A DNA stretch of 64,000 nt from Paenibacillus rhizovicinus. GTDB lineage: Bacteria > Bacillota > Bacilli > Paenibacillales > Paenibacillaceae. This document shows positions 26,538 through 35,207 of the stretch, in pieces (the stretch's first letter is position 1; each line of letters starts with the position of its first letter). The stretch covers positions 978,001 to 1,042,000 of the forward strand of contig NZ_CP048286.1 of the NCBI RefSeq assembly GCF_010365285.1, in the 5' to 3' direction. The position numbers and the translations under genes are program-made. The notes beneath the pieces are model-generated. The model was given only the letters and a program-made list of their open reading frames with translations, had not been told where the DNA came from and did not search any database.

Positions 26538-27162
26538 GCTGTTCATCTCCCCATCTTCTGTACAAATCATGCTCCAGCGGAAGCTGATCAAGCACTTTCC
26601 CTACCATAAAATCGATCATATCGTCCATGCTTTGCGGCCCGTAATAAAAAGCCGGCATTGCCGGGATGATTTTGACACCTAGCTTAGCGAGCGTAAGCAT
26701 ATTTTCCAAATGAACGGCGTGCAGCGGCGTCTCGCGCGGGACGATGAGCAGCTTGCGGCCTTCCTTCAGCATAACATCCGCGGCGCGCGTCATCAAATCG
26801 TCGGAAATACCGTGAGCGACCGACGCGAGCGTACCCATGGAGCAAGGAATAATGATCATGCCTTCCACGCGAAACGAACCGCTTGCGATCGATGCTCCGA
26901 TATCCGCATTGGGATGCAGCGTCAGACGACGTTGTTCCATCGCTTCTTCGAAATGCGCTGACAGCGCGGCTTGGCGCTTGGTCGTATCCCAGCCAAGCTC
27001 TTCCTTCAGCACCCGCCAGCCTGCCTCGGTGACGACCAGATGCACGTCGATGCCGCTTTCCAGCAGGCAGCGGATCAGACGAATGCCGTACACGGAGCCG
27101 CTAGCTCCCGTGATGCCAACCACCCAGCGCTTGCGCGCTGCGCCGTTGCCTTCTCCTACCAT
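26527..27162 (-). CDS. ubiX: UbiX-type flavin prenyltransferase
   Basis: 211 residues. VVGITGASGSVYGIRLI (14-30) is the FMN-binding start, followed by IIIPCSMGTLASVAHGI and VPRETPLHAVHLENML. Makes prenylated FMN for a UbiD-type decarboxylase; no ubiD/mqnL homologue is visible in this window. Start codon lies inside the ubiA stop region (7-base overlap) with only a weak ribosome site, so translation is probably coupled. Confidence 0.93.
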   Translation of the reverse strand: MVGEGNGAARKRWVVGITGASGSVYGIRLIRCLLESGIDVHLVVTEAGWRVLKEELGWDTTKRQAALSAHFEEAMEQRRLTLHPNADIGASIASGSFRVEGMIIIPCSMGTLASVAHGISDDLMTRAADVMLKEGRKLLIVPRETPLHAVHLENMLTLAKLGVKIIPAMPAFYYGPQSMDDMIDFMVGKVLDQLPLEHDLYRRWGDEQHGN

Positions 27163-28031
27163 TCGTGAAGCACCACCAGATCAAGCAGCGTAAAAGCGAA
27201 CAGCGTAATGCTCAGCGCTCCGTTCATCGTGAAGAATGCGGTTTGCACCCGGCTGATGTCGTTCGGCTTCACGAGCAAATGCTCGTACCACAGAAAACCT
27301 ACCGAGGCCACGGCGCCGATCAAATAAATCCAACTTAAATCGGTTAACCAGTATAAAGAAATAAATCCGACGGCGGTCAGAAAATGAAACCCGCGCGCAA
27401 TTTGCAATGCGTTCTTCAATCCGAAACGAGCCGGAATGGAAAACACCCGTTCGCGGCGGTCGAATTCGAAATCTTGACATGCGTAAATGGTATCGAAGCC
27501 GGCCAGCCAGCAGACAACCGAACCATACAGTACCCAAGCTCCAGGCTCCAGACTTCCTGTAATGGCTATCCAGCCGCCGAGCGGCGCCAAGCCAATCGTT
27601 ATGCCGAGCACGACATGACAAAGCCATGTAAAGCGTTTCGTATACGAATAAAGAACAAGGAAGAAGACCGCGATGGGCATCAGCTTCATGCAGATGGGAT
27701 CCAGCTGCGAAGCCGCGATAAACAGCACGACAAAGGACACCGCGATGAACACGACGACTTCGCCGGCTTTAAGCAGCCCGGCCGGTATCGCCCGTTTCGC
27801 GGTGCGCGGATTCTTAGCGTCGATAACGCGGTCGACGACCCTGTTCAGGCCCATTGCCGCGCTGCGCGCCCCGACCATAGCTAGAAGAATCCAACCGATT
27901 TCCGCCCAGCTTGGCATCCGCCCCTCCATCATGACGGCTCCGAGCATTGCGCCCATAAACGCGAAAGGCAGTGCGAAAATCGTATGTTCAACCTTAATCA
28001 TTTCCAATATAATGCGAGTTTTGCGTATCAT
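27156..28031 (-). CDS. UbiA-family prenyltransferase (MqnP-like)
   Basis: 291 residues, seven or more membrane helices. First Asp-rich motif [14 protein letters not shown] (about 61-74), second [15 protein letters not shown] (about 182-196). Known UbiA enzymes attach a polyprenyl chain to an aromatic ring in the membrane; beside mqnA and ubiX it should be the futalosine-pathway enzyme MqnP rather than MenA or UbiA proper. That choice is inferred from context. Overlaps menG by 4 bases. Confidence 0.88.
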   Translation of the reverse strand: MIRKTRIILEMIKVEHTIFALPFAFMGAMLGAVMMEGRMPSWAEIGWILLAMVGARSAAMGLNRVVDRVIDAKNPRTAKRAIPAGLLKAGEVVVFIAVSFVVLFIAASQLDPICMKLMPIAVFFLVLYSYTKRFTWLCHVVLGITIGLAPLGGWIAITGSLEPGAWVLYGSVVCWLAGFDTIYACQDFEFDRRERVFSIPARFGLKNALQIARGFHFLTAVGFISLYWLTDLSWIYLIGAVASVGFLWYEHLLVKPNDISRVQTAFFTMNGALSITLFAFTLLDLVVLHEW

Positions 28032-28744
28032 CCTTTGTCCGTTCCCTTCGTCCCCGTGTGTAAGGCCGCTACGCCTCCGAACAGCGGATAGGCGTGCACG
28101 TTACGAAGACCGATTTCACGGAACTTTTCCGCCAGCTGATTGGAATCCGGGAATGCCTTAAGCGACTCCGGAAGCCACTTGTACTGCTCATATTTGCCGA
28201 ACAGCTTGCCTAACGTCGGCATGATTCGCTCGAAGTATAAATAATAAATGGCCTTGAATGGCTGCCACAAGGGCTTGGACGTTTCCAGGCAGACCACTTG
28301 TCCGCCTGGCTTCACGACGCGCATCATCTCGCGAAGAACCTGTTCCAGGTCCGGAACGTTCCGCAATCCGAAGCCGATCGTCGCGAAATCAAACCGGTTG
28401 TCCTCGAAAGGCAGCGCCATTGCATTACCTTGATGCAGCGAAATCTGCTGATCGAGACCCTCCCGATTCACCTTTTCCTTGCCGACCTCCAGCATGTTCT
28501 GGCTAAAGTCGAGTCCGACGATGCCGCCGGTTTCGCTGGCTCTTGCCAGAGCGATGGTCCAATCGCAAGTGCCGCAGCACAGATCGATCGCCGTTTGACC
28601 CTTCTGCACATTCATCTTGCGCATCGTGAATGCGCGCCATGCCTTATGCCTGCGGAAGCTGATCAAGTCGTTCATCAAGTCGTATTTCGGTGCTATGCTT
28701 TCAAATACGGCATGCACGTGTTCTTCTTTCGATTTGGATTGCAT
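28028..28744 (-). CDS. menG: Demethylmenaquinone methyltransferase
   Basis: 238 residues. [20 protein letters not shown] (11-30), the SAM motif [15 protein letters not shown] (about 53-67), [13 protein letters not shown] and PGGQVVCLE are UbiE/MenG signatures. Final methylation to menaquinone. 11 bases after hepS. Confidence 0.96.
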   Translation of the reverse strand: MQSKSKEEHVHAVFESIAPKYDLMNDLISFRRHKAWRAFTMRKMNVQKGQTAIDLCCGTCDWTIALARASETGGIVGLDFSQNMLEVGKEKVNREGLDQQISLHQGNAMALPFEDNRFDFATIGFGLRNVPDLEQVLREMMRVVKPGGQVVCLETSKPLWQPFKAIYYLYFERIMPTLGKLFGKYEQYKWLPESLKAFPDSNQLAEKFREIGLRNVHAYPLFGGVAALHTGTKGTDKG

Positions 28745-28755
28745 CGTCTGTCACC

Positions 28756-29622
28756 TTACCTTCTCTCGTTGAGGGCGGAAGCCGCCGGCAGAAGCGGACG
28801 CAGGAACGTCTCGCCGATCTGTTGCAGTTCGCGCATGAGCTTATCGGAATCGAGCCGCGCGACGATGGCTTGCACTTGCGATACGGACTGTCTGAGCTTC
28901 TCTGTCAGCTGACCGCGGACATCGTAGTTAGACAGCAGCGAGGTAACGAATGACAATTCTTCGTGCTTATCGTTCAGCTTGCGCTTCTCCTCGTCCGTGC
29001 CGACATTCAGCACATGCCAGTAGCCCCAGCTGTTGTTGAACTGCTCCGGTTTGTCGCTGCGCTGCAATTCTTCCATGACGACTTCGCAGCGGCCGAGCCC
29101 TTGAAGCAGCTCCATCCATACGCGAGTCATCTTCTCATCCAATATTTCTGTGAAAACCGTAAAAAGTTCGGTTTTCACTTGAACGCATTGATTCAAGTAT
29201 TCTTCTGCCGTCAGCTTAAGCTGCTTCATTCTCATGTAGAAATTAACTTTGATCTTGTTCACTTCGCATACGCCGTTGCTGATCCGGCGGATCATGCCCA
29301 CCTGGCCTGCCTGGGCGAGCAGCTGATAGAAACGACTGCTGTAATAATCGCCAGCGAGGATTTTCAATTGGCGCGATCGCATTTCCTTCTCGGCGACCCG
29401 ACCCGATTCGTCGATCATATCATGGGTATCCATGCCCAGCTGAACGAGCGAAACGACCAACGCGTAGAGTTCGCTGTGCAGAAGCGGCGTACGTTGATTC
29501 GATAAAAAAGCAAAGAGCAGCCTCGTTCGCGTGTCAGGAAACTCCGGCAGCTCCGTATGGGCTTGAATCATATCGTAGTCGACGTATTTCTTCGCGATCT
29601 CGGGTATTTTGTATGGTTTCAT
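28756..29622 (-). CDS. hepS: Heptaprenyl diphosphate synthase component I
   Basis: 288 residues from MKPYKIPEIAKKYVDYDMIQ. Start at 29622 follows CCGGAGGCT; the frame runs to 29709 without a ribosome site. Helical, no Asp-rich prenyltransferase motif, which is expected for the small regulatory subunit HepS. QRTPLLHSELYALVVSLVQL and GMDTHDMIDE fit the family. Gene order hepS-menG-...-hepT is as in B. subtilis but with three extra genes between menG and hepT. Confidence 0.88.
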   Translation of the reverse strand: MKPYKIPEIAKKYVDYDMIQAHTELPEFPDTRTRLLFAFLSNQRTPLLHSELYALVVSLVQLGMDTHDMIDESGRVAEKEMRSRQLKILAGDYYSSRFYQLLAQAGQVGMIRRISNGVCEVNKIKVNFYMRMKQLKLTAEEYLNQCVQVKTELFTVFTEILDEKMTRVWMELLQGLGRCEVVMEELQRSDKPEQFNNSWGYWHVLNVGTDEEKRKLNDKHEELSFVTSLLSNYDVRGQLTEKLRQSVSQVQAIVARLDSDKLMRELQQIGETFLRPLLPAASALNERR

Positions 29623-29734
29623 TGGCCTAGCCTCCGGACAATTCAGCGTATGAAGAAACGGTTGCCGCCCGTTATCCATGCGGCGAATCGGGTTCAATAA
29701 TCTAAACAATTATAGCATTATGTTTGTCGTTTCG

Positions 29735-30268
29735 CTACAACTGCGAAGCGGACAAACGCAAGCGCCGACGCCAGATTTCGTCTTGAAACGGCTTTGCTGC
29801 GCTTAAGTTTGACAGTTCTGTGGACAACCAGGCATCGGTGCGCCTGACATCCACCGCGGCAAGCAGCCGCGCATCGCCGCGCACGTCATCCGACTCCGGC
29901 TGAAGAGGCGCAACGAACCGGACAAGAACCCGGCTTACGTTGTCCGTCCGAATGAATGCGAGCTCGAACAGCCGCTGCAGATCGTCCATCCATCTGTCTA
30001 CAGCATTCCCATATTCCTCATTCGATAAATCTACGGTCAGCACCGATCCGTTCCATGCGACTTTCTTCACTTTCAATGCCAAATGCAAGCTGATCATGGA
30101 ATCGACCACGGTGTTCGAGCTTAGCCGTTTGACGGGCACGGGACGAAATACGGATACGTCGCCCGCGTTCCTCGCCGTTCGGCTGTCGGCCTGCGGCAGC
30201 ACCGATATGACCAGCGTAATCACAAGCGTCGTGAGACACGCATAGAGAAGCCCTTTCCAATGCGACAT
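29735..30268 (-). CDS. Membrane-anchored protein of unknown function
   Basis: 177 residues. One N-terminal membrane helix (LLYACLTTLVITLVISVL, 7-24) and a soluble, probably external domain. The later part (VKKVAWNGSVLTVDLSNEEYGNAVDRWMDDLQRLFELAFI) resembles the beta-alpha arrangement of GerMN-type sporulation domains, but I cannot confirm that. Lies between mtrB and hepS; a weak AAGGACGG site precedes the start. Confidence 0.75.
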   Translation of the reverse strand: MSHWKGLLYACLTTLVITLVISVLPQADSRTARNAGDVSVFRPVPVKRLSSNTVVDSMISLHLALKVKKVAWNGSVLTVDLSNEEYGNAVDRWMDDLQRLFELAFIRTDNVSRVLVRFVAPLQPESDDVRGDARLLAAVDVRRTDAWLSTELSNLSAAKPFQDEIWRRRLRLSASQL

Positions 30269-30322
30269 GAACCATCCGTCCTTCGCGCATAGAATGTCCT
30301 GCTTCTCTTAGTGTACAAACTA

Positions 30323-30347
30323 AAAAAGCAGGCTATGCCTGCTTTTC
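30323..30347 (-). terminator. Terminator overlapping the mtrB stop
   Basis: Minus strand AAAGCAGGC-ATA-GCCTGCTTT followed by TTTAG; it begins inside the TGA stop codon of mtrB. Confidence 0.9.
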
Positions 30348-30570
30348 AATCAACATCCGTATCCACGGTCCCGTATTTAGTTAGAACCGTCGCTTTGCCG
30401 CGGATTTTGATGGCCGACGTATGATCCGTGAACTGACAGATAAGCACTTCGCCTTTATCGAGCTTCTCGGTGTGATGGAATTTCGTATCCTGACCGCGAG
30501 TCAAGCCAATGACCTGCACGCCCTGCGCTTTTGCTTTAACGACGATATATTCGCCATTTTGATCCATCAT
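30346..30570 (-). CDS. mtrB: trp RNA-binding attenuation protein (TRAP)
   Basis: 74 residues, almost the 75 of B. subtilis [17 protein letters not shown] (21-33) and [12 protein letters not shown] (47-58) form the tryptophan pocket, and the RNA-contacting Lys36, Lys55 and Arg57 align with the Lys37/Lys56/Arg58 triad known from Bacillus. The protein forms an 11-subunit ring that, with tryptophan bound, wraps RNA with (G/U)AG repeats. Target in this window: the trp leader at 20117-20177. SD AGGGGGA upstream. In B. subtilis folE precedes mtrB; here a tRNA gene does. Confidence 0.97.
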   Translation of the reverse strand: MMDQNGEYIVVKAKAQGVQVIGLTRGQDTKFHHTEKLDKGEVLICQFTDHTSAIKIRGKATVLTKYGTVDTDVD

Positions 30571-30633
30571 CTACACTGTCCCCCTAATAAGGTCGGTATT
30601 CGGATTGGTACGATCAGAACACATACTTCTATT

Positions 30634-30672
30634 TTAAAAAACTGCCCTCGAATATCTTCGTCGAGAAAGCAG
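30634..30672 (-). terminator. Terminator after tRNA-Pro
   Basis: Minus strand CTGC-TTT-CTCGA...TCGAG-G-GCAG followed by TTTTTTAAAA. Separates the tRNA from mtrB. Confidence 0.75.
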
Positions 30673-30697
30673 CCATTGCTTGCGATATTGCGAGAAC

Positions 30698-30774
30698 TGG
30701 TCGGGTGTACCGGATTTGAACTGGCGACCTCTACCACCCCAAGGTAGCGCTCTACCAAGCTGAGCTAACACCCG
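30698..30774 (-). tRNA. tRNA-Pro (anticodon GGG)
   Basis: Minus strand cloverleaf: acceptor CGGGTGT/ACACCCG, D arm GCTC...GAGC, anticodon stem CTACC/GGTAG with loop TTGGGGT, T arm with GTTCAAATC, discriminator A and encoded CCA (30700-30698). 77 bases including CCA. Confidence 0.95.
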
Positions 30775-30815
30775 ATGCGCGTCGTACAGCCCCCTAAGCC
30801 GGAACCGCAAACAAC

Positions 30816-30844
30816 AGTCTACTGGAATTACTTACACTTGTCAA
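30816..30844 (-). promoter_or_regulatory. Promoter of tRNA-Pro
   Basis: Minus strand consensus -35 TTGACA (30844-30839), 17-base spacer, -10 TAGACT (30821-30816), about 42 bases before the mature 5' end. Confidence 0.8.
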
Positions 30845-30886
30845 TAGAAGTTCAGGCATAGAGTCCGTTAGCTCCCGGGTACGACA

Positions 30887-30917
30887 AACGTCCGGATGCA
30901 GGAAGCAACCGGACGTT
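30887..30917 (-). terminator. Probable terminator after hup
   Basis: Perfect 9-bp stem AACGTCCGG/CCGGACGTT with a 13-base loop, 17 bases after the hup stop. The T-run after it on the minus strand is short, so termination may be partial. Confidence 0.6.
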
Positions 30918-30933
30918 ATCAAATCGGAATTTC

Positions 30934-31209
30934 TTATTTGGAAACCAAATCTTTAAGAGATTTACCGGCTTTGAAAGACGGGATTTTGCTGGCCGGGATA
31001 TCGATCTCCTCGCCCGTTTGCGGGTTGCGGCCTTTACGCGCCTCGCGGCTTTTCACCTCGAAGTTTCCGAAGCCTACCAATTGTACTTTATCGCCGCCTT
31101 GCAGCGAGTCGGAGATGGCGTCAAAAACGGCATCAACCGCTTTGGAAGCATCTTTCTTGGAAAGGTCAGTCAATTCGGCTACTTTCGCAATCAGTTCCGT
31201 TTTGTTCAT
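30934..31209 (-). CDS. hup: HU-family DNA-binding protein
   Basis: 91 residues from [13 protein letters not shown], start at 31209 after GGGGAGGTGAAAG (the GTG three codons earlier lies in the ribosome site). [21 protein letters not shown] (about 46-66) is the HU signature with the DNA-binding arm. Abundant nucleoid protein; position next to spoIVA matches hbs of B. subtilis. Confidence 0.97.
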   Translation of the reverse strand: MNKTELIAKVAELTDLSKKDASKAVDAVFDAISDSLQGGDKVQLVGFGNFEVKSREARKGRNPQTGEEIDIPASKIPSFKAGKSLKDLVSK

Positions 31210-31272
31210 TTCTTTCACCTCCCCTGACGGCAGTTCAAAGGCACATCATTATCATTCTGTGTTACCGAAACC

Positions 31273-31314
31273 CCGGAATTTATACCTGAAGGCCCCGGTG
31301 AGAAGAAATTCCGG
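31273..31314 (-). other. Hairpin in the hup 5' leader
   Basis: Perfect 9-bp inverted repeat CCGGAATTT/AAATTCCGG with a 24-base GC-rich loop that itself can pair (CCGGGGCC). Lies between the predicted promoter and the hup ribosome site, so it would be in the untranslated leader. No T-run, so not a terminator. Confidence 0.6.
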
Positions 31315-31352
31315 TATGTGCAATTCCTGCATACTGAACCTAGAACAGATTT

Positions 31353-31382
31353 ATAGTAATACAGTTGCCTATACGATTTCAA
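31353..31382 (-). promoter_or_regulatory. Probable promoter for hup
   Basis: Minus strand TTGAAA (31382-31377), 18-base spacer, TACTAT (31358-31353). The 369-base gap upstream of hup otherwise contains the leader hairpin and, at its far end, the spoIVA terminator. Confidence 0.6.
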
Positions 31383-31542
31383 GAGGCAGGAGGCGTTTAC
31401 CCCTAAGAATCGCTGTTTTTTCAACGTTTTTTTGAATTCTGGACATATGATCCGCCATTATTCTGTCGCCGATTGGAGGGAATGCAAGATTCTTCCCTTC
31501 TTCCCCGCCGCTATCGACAACGCGGTTCCGAATTCCGGACAA

Positions 31543-31570
31543 CAAAAAGAGACACGCAATCGCGTGCCTC
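31543..31570 (-). terminator. Terminator after spoIVA
   Basis: Minus strand GAGGCACGC-GATT-GCGTGTCTC followed by TTTTTG. Confidence 0.92.
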
Positions 31571-31578
31571 CCGTGTAC

Positions 31579-33057
31579 TTATAGGATAATCGCAATGAGG
31601 CCGCCGGAGCCCTCGTTAATGATTCTGCCCAGCGTTTCCTGCAGCTTGTAGCGGGCATTGTCCGGCATCATGGCGATTTTGCCTTGAATGCCTTCCCTTA
31701 CGATGGAGTGCAGCGATCGGCCGAAGATATCGGACTCCCAGATTTTGATCGGGTCGTTCTCGAAGTCCTGCATCAGATACCGGACGAGCTCTTCGCTTTG
31801 TTTCTCCGTCCCGATGATCGGCGCGAATTCGGATTCGACGTCGACGCGAATCATGTGGATGGACGGCGCGGTCGCCTTCAGTCTGACGCCGAATCTGGAG
31901 CCTTGGCGAATGAGCTCCGGCTCGTCGAGCGCCATCTCCGCAAGCGTCGGAGCCGCGATCCCGTAACCCGTCGTCTTGACCATCTCCAGCGCTTCCGCGA
32001 ATCTGTCGTACTCCCGCTTCGCATGAGAGAAGTCCTGCATCAGCTGGAGCAGGTGATCTTTGCCGCGAATTTCGACGCCGACCACTTCCATCAGGATTTG
32101 GTCATACAGCTCATCAGGTGCGTAGAGATCAATCTCCGCGACACCCTGCCCCATGTTCATGCCGCTCAAGCCTGCCCGTGCGATAAACTCGTATTCCATG
32201 AACTGCGACACGACGCGGTCTACGTCCCGCAAGCGGCGGATATCCTTGACCGTATCGCGTACGGAATTCTCGTAGTTGCTGCGCAGCCAGTGATTGTCGT
32301 TGAGCACCATGACCCAGCTCGGGAGGTTGACATTCACTTCGTGAACAGGGAACTCGTAGAGCACCTCGCGCAGGACGGACATGACCTCTTCCTCGCCCAT
32401 GGACGCCACGCTGAGCGTAATGACCGGTATATCGTATTTCGCTTGCAGCTCGCTTCGCAGTTGAAGCGCTTCTTCACTCTTCGGACGCGTCGAGTTGACG
32501 ATCAGCACGAATGGCTTGCCGACCTCTTTCAGCTCGCCTACGACGCGTTCCTCGGCTTCCACGTACGAACTGCGCGGTATTTCGGCAATCGTGCCGTCGG
32601 TCGTAACGACGACGCCCAGCGTGGAATGCTCTTGAATGACTTTGCGCGTGCCGATCTCGGCGGCCTCTTGGAACGGAATCGGTTCCTCGAACCATGGCGT
32701 CGTTATCATCCGAGGGCCATTCTCGTCTTCGTAGCCTTTCGCCCCGACGACCGCATAGCCGACGCAATCGACCAGCCTGATGTTTACGTCAAGCCCTTCG
32801 GCTACACGCAGCTGTACCGCTTGGTTCGGCACGAATTTCGGCTCTGTCGTCATGATGGTTTTGCCCGCTGCGCTCTGAGGCAGTTCATCGATAGCTCTTA
32901 CCCGATCGGCATCATTCGTGATGTTCGGCAGCACAACCGTCTCCATGAACCGCTTGATGAAGGTTGATTTGCCTGTGCGGACTGCACCAACGACGCCGAG
33001 GTAAATATCCCCGCCGGTTCGTTCGGCAATGTCCTTGAAAATGTCCACTTTCTCCAC
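31579..33057 (-). CDS. spoIVA: Stage IV sporulation protein A (spore coat morphogenetic ATPase)
   Basis: 492 residues with a GTG start at 33057 (GGGAGGGG upstream), exactly the length I recall for B. subtilis. Starts MEKVDIFKDIAERTGG; P-loop GVVGAVRTGKSTF (residues 19-31); C-terminus INEGSGGLIAIIL as in Bacillus. Polymerises on the forespore surface using ATP and forms the coat basement layer. The frame extends to 33093 but without a ribosome site. Mother-cell expression (sigma-E) is expected from the family. Confidence 0.98.
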   Translation of the reverse strand: MEKVDIFKDIAERTGGDIYLGVVGAVRTGKSTFIKRFMETVVLPNITNDADRVRAIDELPQSAAGKTIMTTEPKFVPNQAVQLRVAEGLDVNIRLVDCVGYAVVGAKGYEDENGPRMITTPWFEEPIPFQEAAEIGTRKVIQEHSTLGVVVTTDGTIAEIPRSSYVEAEERVVGELKEVGKPFVLIVNSTRPKSEEALQLRSELQAKYDIPVITLSVASMGEEEVMSVLREVLYEFPVHEVNVNLPSWVMVLNDNHWLRSNYENSVRDTVKDIRRLRDVDRVVSQFMEYEFIARAGLSGMNMGQGVAEIDLYAPDELYDQILMEVVGVEIRGKDHLLQLMQDFSHAKREYDRFAEALEMVKTTGYGIAAPTLAEMALDEPELIRQGSRFGVRLKATAPSIHMIRVDVESEFAPIIGTEKQSEELVRYLMQDFENDPIKIWESDIFGRSLHSIVREGIQGKIAMMPDNARYKLQETLGRIINEGSGGLIAIIL

Positions 33058-33339
33058 TGAATATCCCCTCCCAATCGTATTTCGCCTGTACATGGACGTA
33101 CCGTAACTGCTGCTTTCCTCCTGCTGCGTGTCGTCAGGTTTCGCCGCTACCCGCCTGCCGCGAGAGCTTGCAAGCGACGCAACTCGTACATGATTTTGGA
33201 CTAGTAATAGCTTATTGCGACTGTCTCATGTTTATGACGACCAGAGGGATGAAATCTTTCGATTTCCAAGAGCTTCGTTCCCGTTACGCCTTCCAAGATT
33301 GAGATATATGAGAGGAAAACCTCAGCTATGCCTGAACGG
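33058..33339. other. Region upstream of spoIVA without a gene
   Basis: No supported ORF on either strand. A sigma-E promoter is expected on the minus strand, but I could not place -35/-10 elements with a good match, so none is called. Confidence 0.6.
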
Positions 33340-33370
33340 CAAAAAAACTCCTGCCCGATTGGGCAGGAGC
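33340..33370 (-). terminator. Terminator after yphF
   Basis: Minus strand CTCCTGCCC-AATC-GGGCAGGAG followed by seven T's. Confidence 0.93.
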
Positions 33371-33390
33371 GAATGGTTCGCGCGCGATTG

Positions 33391-34128
33391 CTAGTGCAAT
33401 TTCAGTACGGCTTGCGGGTCATCGCCCACGAGTTTATAGATCGGCGATTTGACCGGCACGAAGTCGGAGCTGTCGACCAGGAGTGCGCGAAGATCCGCGT
33501 CTTTTCCGGGCTTTTTGCCTTCATCGAGCTTCGTGAGCTGCTGCATAATGTCCGGTCCGTAATCGAGGTACACCTTCCCGTCCGAACCCAGCATCGCCGT
33601 CAACAGACTGCCGCTGAACACGCTCCGCAGCTCCGGTTCTTTAAGGTCCAAGGCATCGTAATCGATGGCCGTAAACGACGGATACATCGCCTCGCCGGCC
33701 GGCAGCTTGCCGCCATGCGCATCGGAGTAAGCCTTCACGGCAGCTTCCAGATCGTTCGTCTTCTGATAGAGAACGAGATTCATCAGCTTGATGGTAGGAT
33801 CCTTCTCTTCATTGATGACGAGATAATAGTAGCTTCCGCCCTTCTCGAAAGCCGAATCGGGAATCGACGACATATAATTCATCCGCTGCAGCTTGTCGAA
33901 ATCGACCTTGAACTTCTCGTAAACCGGCGTCGTCTCTTCGCTGTTCTGAATGGGAAGAAGACCCGTGTCCTTCTGAAATTGATCTACGACCGTTTGTACG
34001 TTTAAGATTGCGTCTTTCGGCGGCTTCTGGTATTGTCCCAGCTGATCCTTCGGATATAAACAACCGGACAACAGGGCAGTCATGCATGCGAGCACGATGG
34101 CTGCCGCCGCGCTTCTTAAGCCTTTCAT
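33391..34128 (-). CDS. yphF: YphF-like lipoprotein
   Basis: 245 residues; start after TTAGGAGGATAATCG. Signal peptide with lipobox ALLSGC (Cys at about residue 23), then a soluble domain with no recognised catalytic motif (MNYMSSIPDSAFEKGGSYYY, SVFSGSLLTAML). Position directly upstream of spoIVA matches the lipoprotein yphF of B. subtilis; similarity itself was not measured. Confidence 0.78.
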   Translation of the reverse strand: MKGLRSAAAAIVLACMTALLSGCLYPKDQLGQYQKPPKDAILNVQTVVDQFQKDTGLLPIQNSEETTPVYEKFKVDFDKLQRMNYMSSIPDSAFEKGGSYYYLVINEEKDPTIKLMNLVLYQKTNDLEAAVKAYSDAHGGKLPAGEAMYPSFTAIDYDALDLKEPELRSVFSGSLLTAMLGSDGKVYLDYGPDIMQQLTKLDEGKKPGKDADLRALLVDSSDFVPVKSPIYKLVGDDPQAVLKLH

Positions 34129-34150
34129 GATACGATTATCCTCCTAAGTT

Positions 34151-34193
34151 GCATAGGCGGGCAGTTTCGACTGAGCGGAACGACCAGCCTACC
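34151..34193. repeat. Solo copy related to the 36313-36565 repeat
   Basis: TGCATAGGCGGGCAGT (34151-34166), a 14-base spacer, and ACGACCAGCCTAC (34181-34193). Both halves occur, in the same order across a spacer, in the tandem repeat 2.2 kb away (TGCATAGGCGAGCAGT and ACGACCAGCCTAG). It fills the gap between yphF and the ferredoxin gene. Confidence 0.6.
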
Positions 34194-34536
34194 ATAATTC
34201 ATCGTCTTCCGCCTGGCGCATCATCTGTTTTCGAACAGCAGCGCGAAACGGGTCTTCCGGCACCTCTACGACGGCGCGGCCGAACACTCTTGCCTGGCAA
34301 GCGAGCCTTGTCCCCGAACGGTCAAGACCCGCCAGCTTGCGGCGTTCGTTGTCATTGAGAGGCGAGAGCCCCGAAGAACTATGCGGCATCGTCACCTTGC
34401 ACATCAGACATGCCGCTTTGCCGTCGCAGCGCGTACGGATCGGAACCCCGGCTCGACGCGAGGCATCGAGCACGGTCGTTCCAGCGCGTACCACGACGCT
34501 GCGTCCGGAAGGGAGGAACATTATTTCCACATTCAT
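34189..34536 (-). CDS. 2Fe-2S ferredoxin-like protein A
   Basis: 115 residues from MNVEIMFLPSGRSVVV (start 34536, AGGGG upstream; the frame extends to 34575). Plant/adrenodoxin-type beta-grasp with cysteines C-x5-C-x2-C in RCDGKAACLMCKV (about 37-49) and the fourth in RLACQA (about 79). Probably an electron carrier; partner unknown. First of two such genes around a nucleotidyltransferase-like gene. Confidence 0.83.
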   Translation of the reverse strand: MNVEIMFLPSGRSVVVRAGTTVLDASRRAGVPIRTRCDGKAACLMCKVTMPHSSSGLSPLNDNERRKLAGLDRSGTRLACQARVFGRAVVEVPEDPFRAAVRKQMMRQAEDDELW

Positions 34537-34607
34537 GGGAACCCCTGCTTCCATCGTCTTCTCGTTCTTCGTCAAAAACGAAAACGGCTATCACCATCTA
34601 TTTCTAT

Positions 34608-35207
34608 CTATTTGTCGTTCAAGAATTGCGTTAATTCGTGCTGCAGAGCAGCGGAGAACCGATTCCTGGCGGCGATCAGCCGCAAGGCAGCCTCGTGGAG
34701 CCCAAGCTCCTCCCGCATGCGTTGGCCGATCAGCTCTACCCGATCGCTCCTGCCCCGGAGCAAATTAAAACAAAATTCATGAGCCAGCGGCACAATCCCG
34801 ACGTCATGCCGGCCTGCTGCAACCGTCGTTCGCAAAGGCTCCAATATGTCTTCGACCTCGACGGTATACCGGTCCGTGTCCGAAGCGACAACAAAACCGC
34901 CGACAAGCTCGACTTGTACACCTTGAACGTCATAATGGCTCAGCAGCGAGCGATAAATCGGGCTAATGTTCAGCTGCTGCTCGTCGACCGCATAGGGCTT
35001 AAGCGCCTTATGGATCGCCTTGGCCGCCTCGTCGTCTGCGTAAAGATCCAGATCGCGGGGAGGCGACGGCAGCTCCAGTCCGCGCAGCAGCAGTCCTGTG
35101 CTGCCGCCTACCAGCCATTTCGCTTTCGTCGATGAAACCGCGCCGGCAATGACGGCTAGCGCGTTCTCCAACGATTCGGCGATCGGTTCCGACCCTGGTC
35201 CCGTCAT
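34608..35207 (-). CDS. Nucleotidyltransferase-like protein
   Basis: 199 residues. WLVGGSTGLLLRG (31-43) followed by PRDLDLYADDE (50-60) is the GG/S...DxD pattern of the pol-beta-like nucleotidyltransferase fold, and VQVELVGGFVV supplies a third acidic strand. Minimal family members include MNT antitoxins and AbiEii-like proteins, but no HEPN or AbiEi partner lies next to it. Start codon shares one base with the stop of ferredoxin B (TGATG), so the two are probably co-translated. Function unknown. Confidence 0.72.
   Translation of the reverse strand: MTGPGSEPIAESLENALAVIAGAVSSTKAKWLVGGSTGLLLRGLELPSPPRDLDLYADDEAAKAIHKALKPYAVDEQQLNISPIYRSLLSHYDVQGVQVELVGGFVVASDTDRYTVEVEDILEPLRTTVAAGRHDVGIVPLAHEFCFNLLRGRSDRVELIGQRMREELGLHEAALRLIAARNRFSAALQHELTQFLNDK

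Noticed and set aside
31684-32967. 427-codon plus-strand frame
   Set aside because: Exactly antisense to spoIVA, which has perfect family length and motifs; His/Arg-rich composition typical of a shadow frame.
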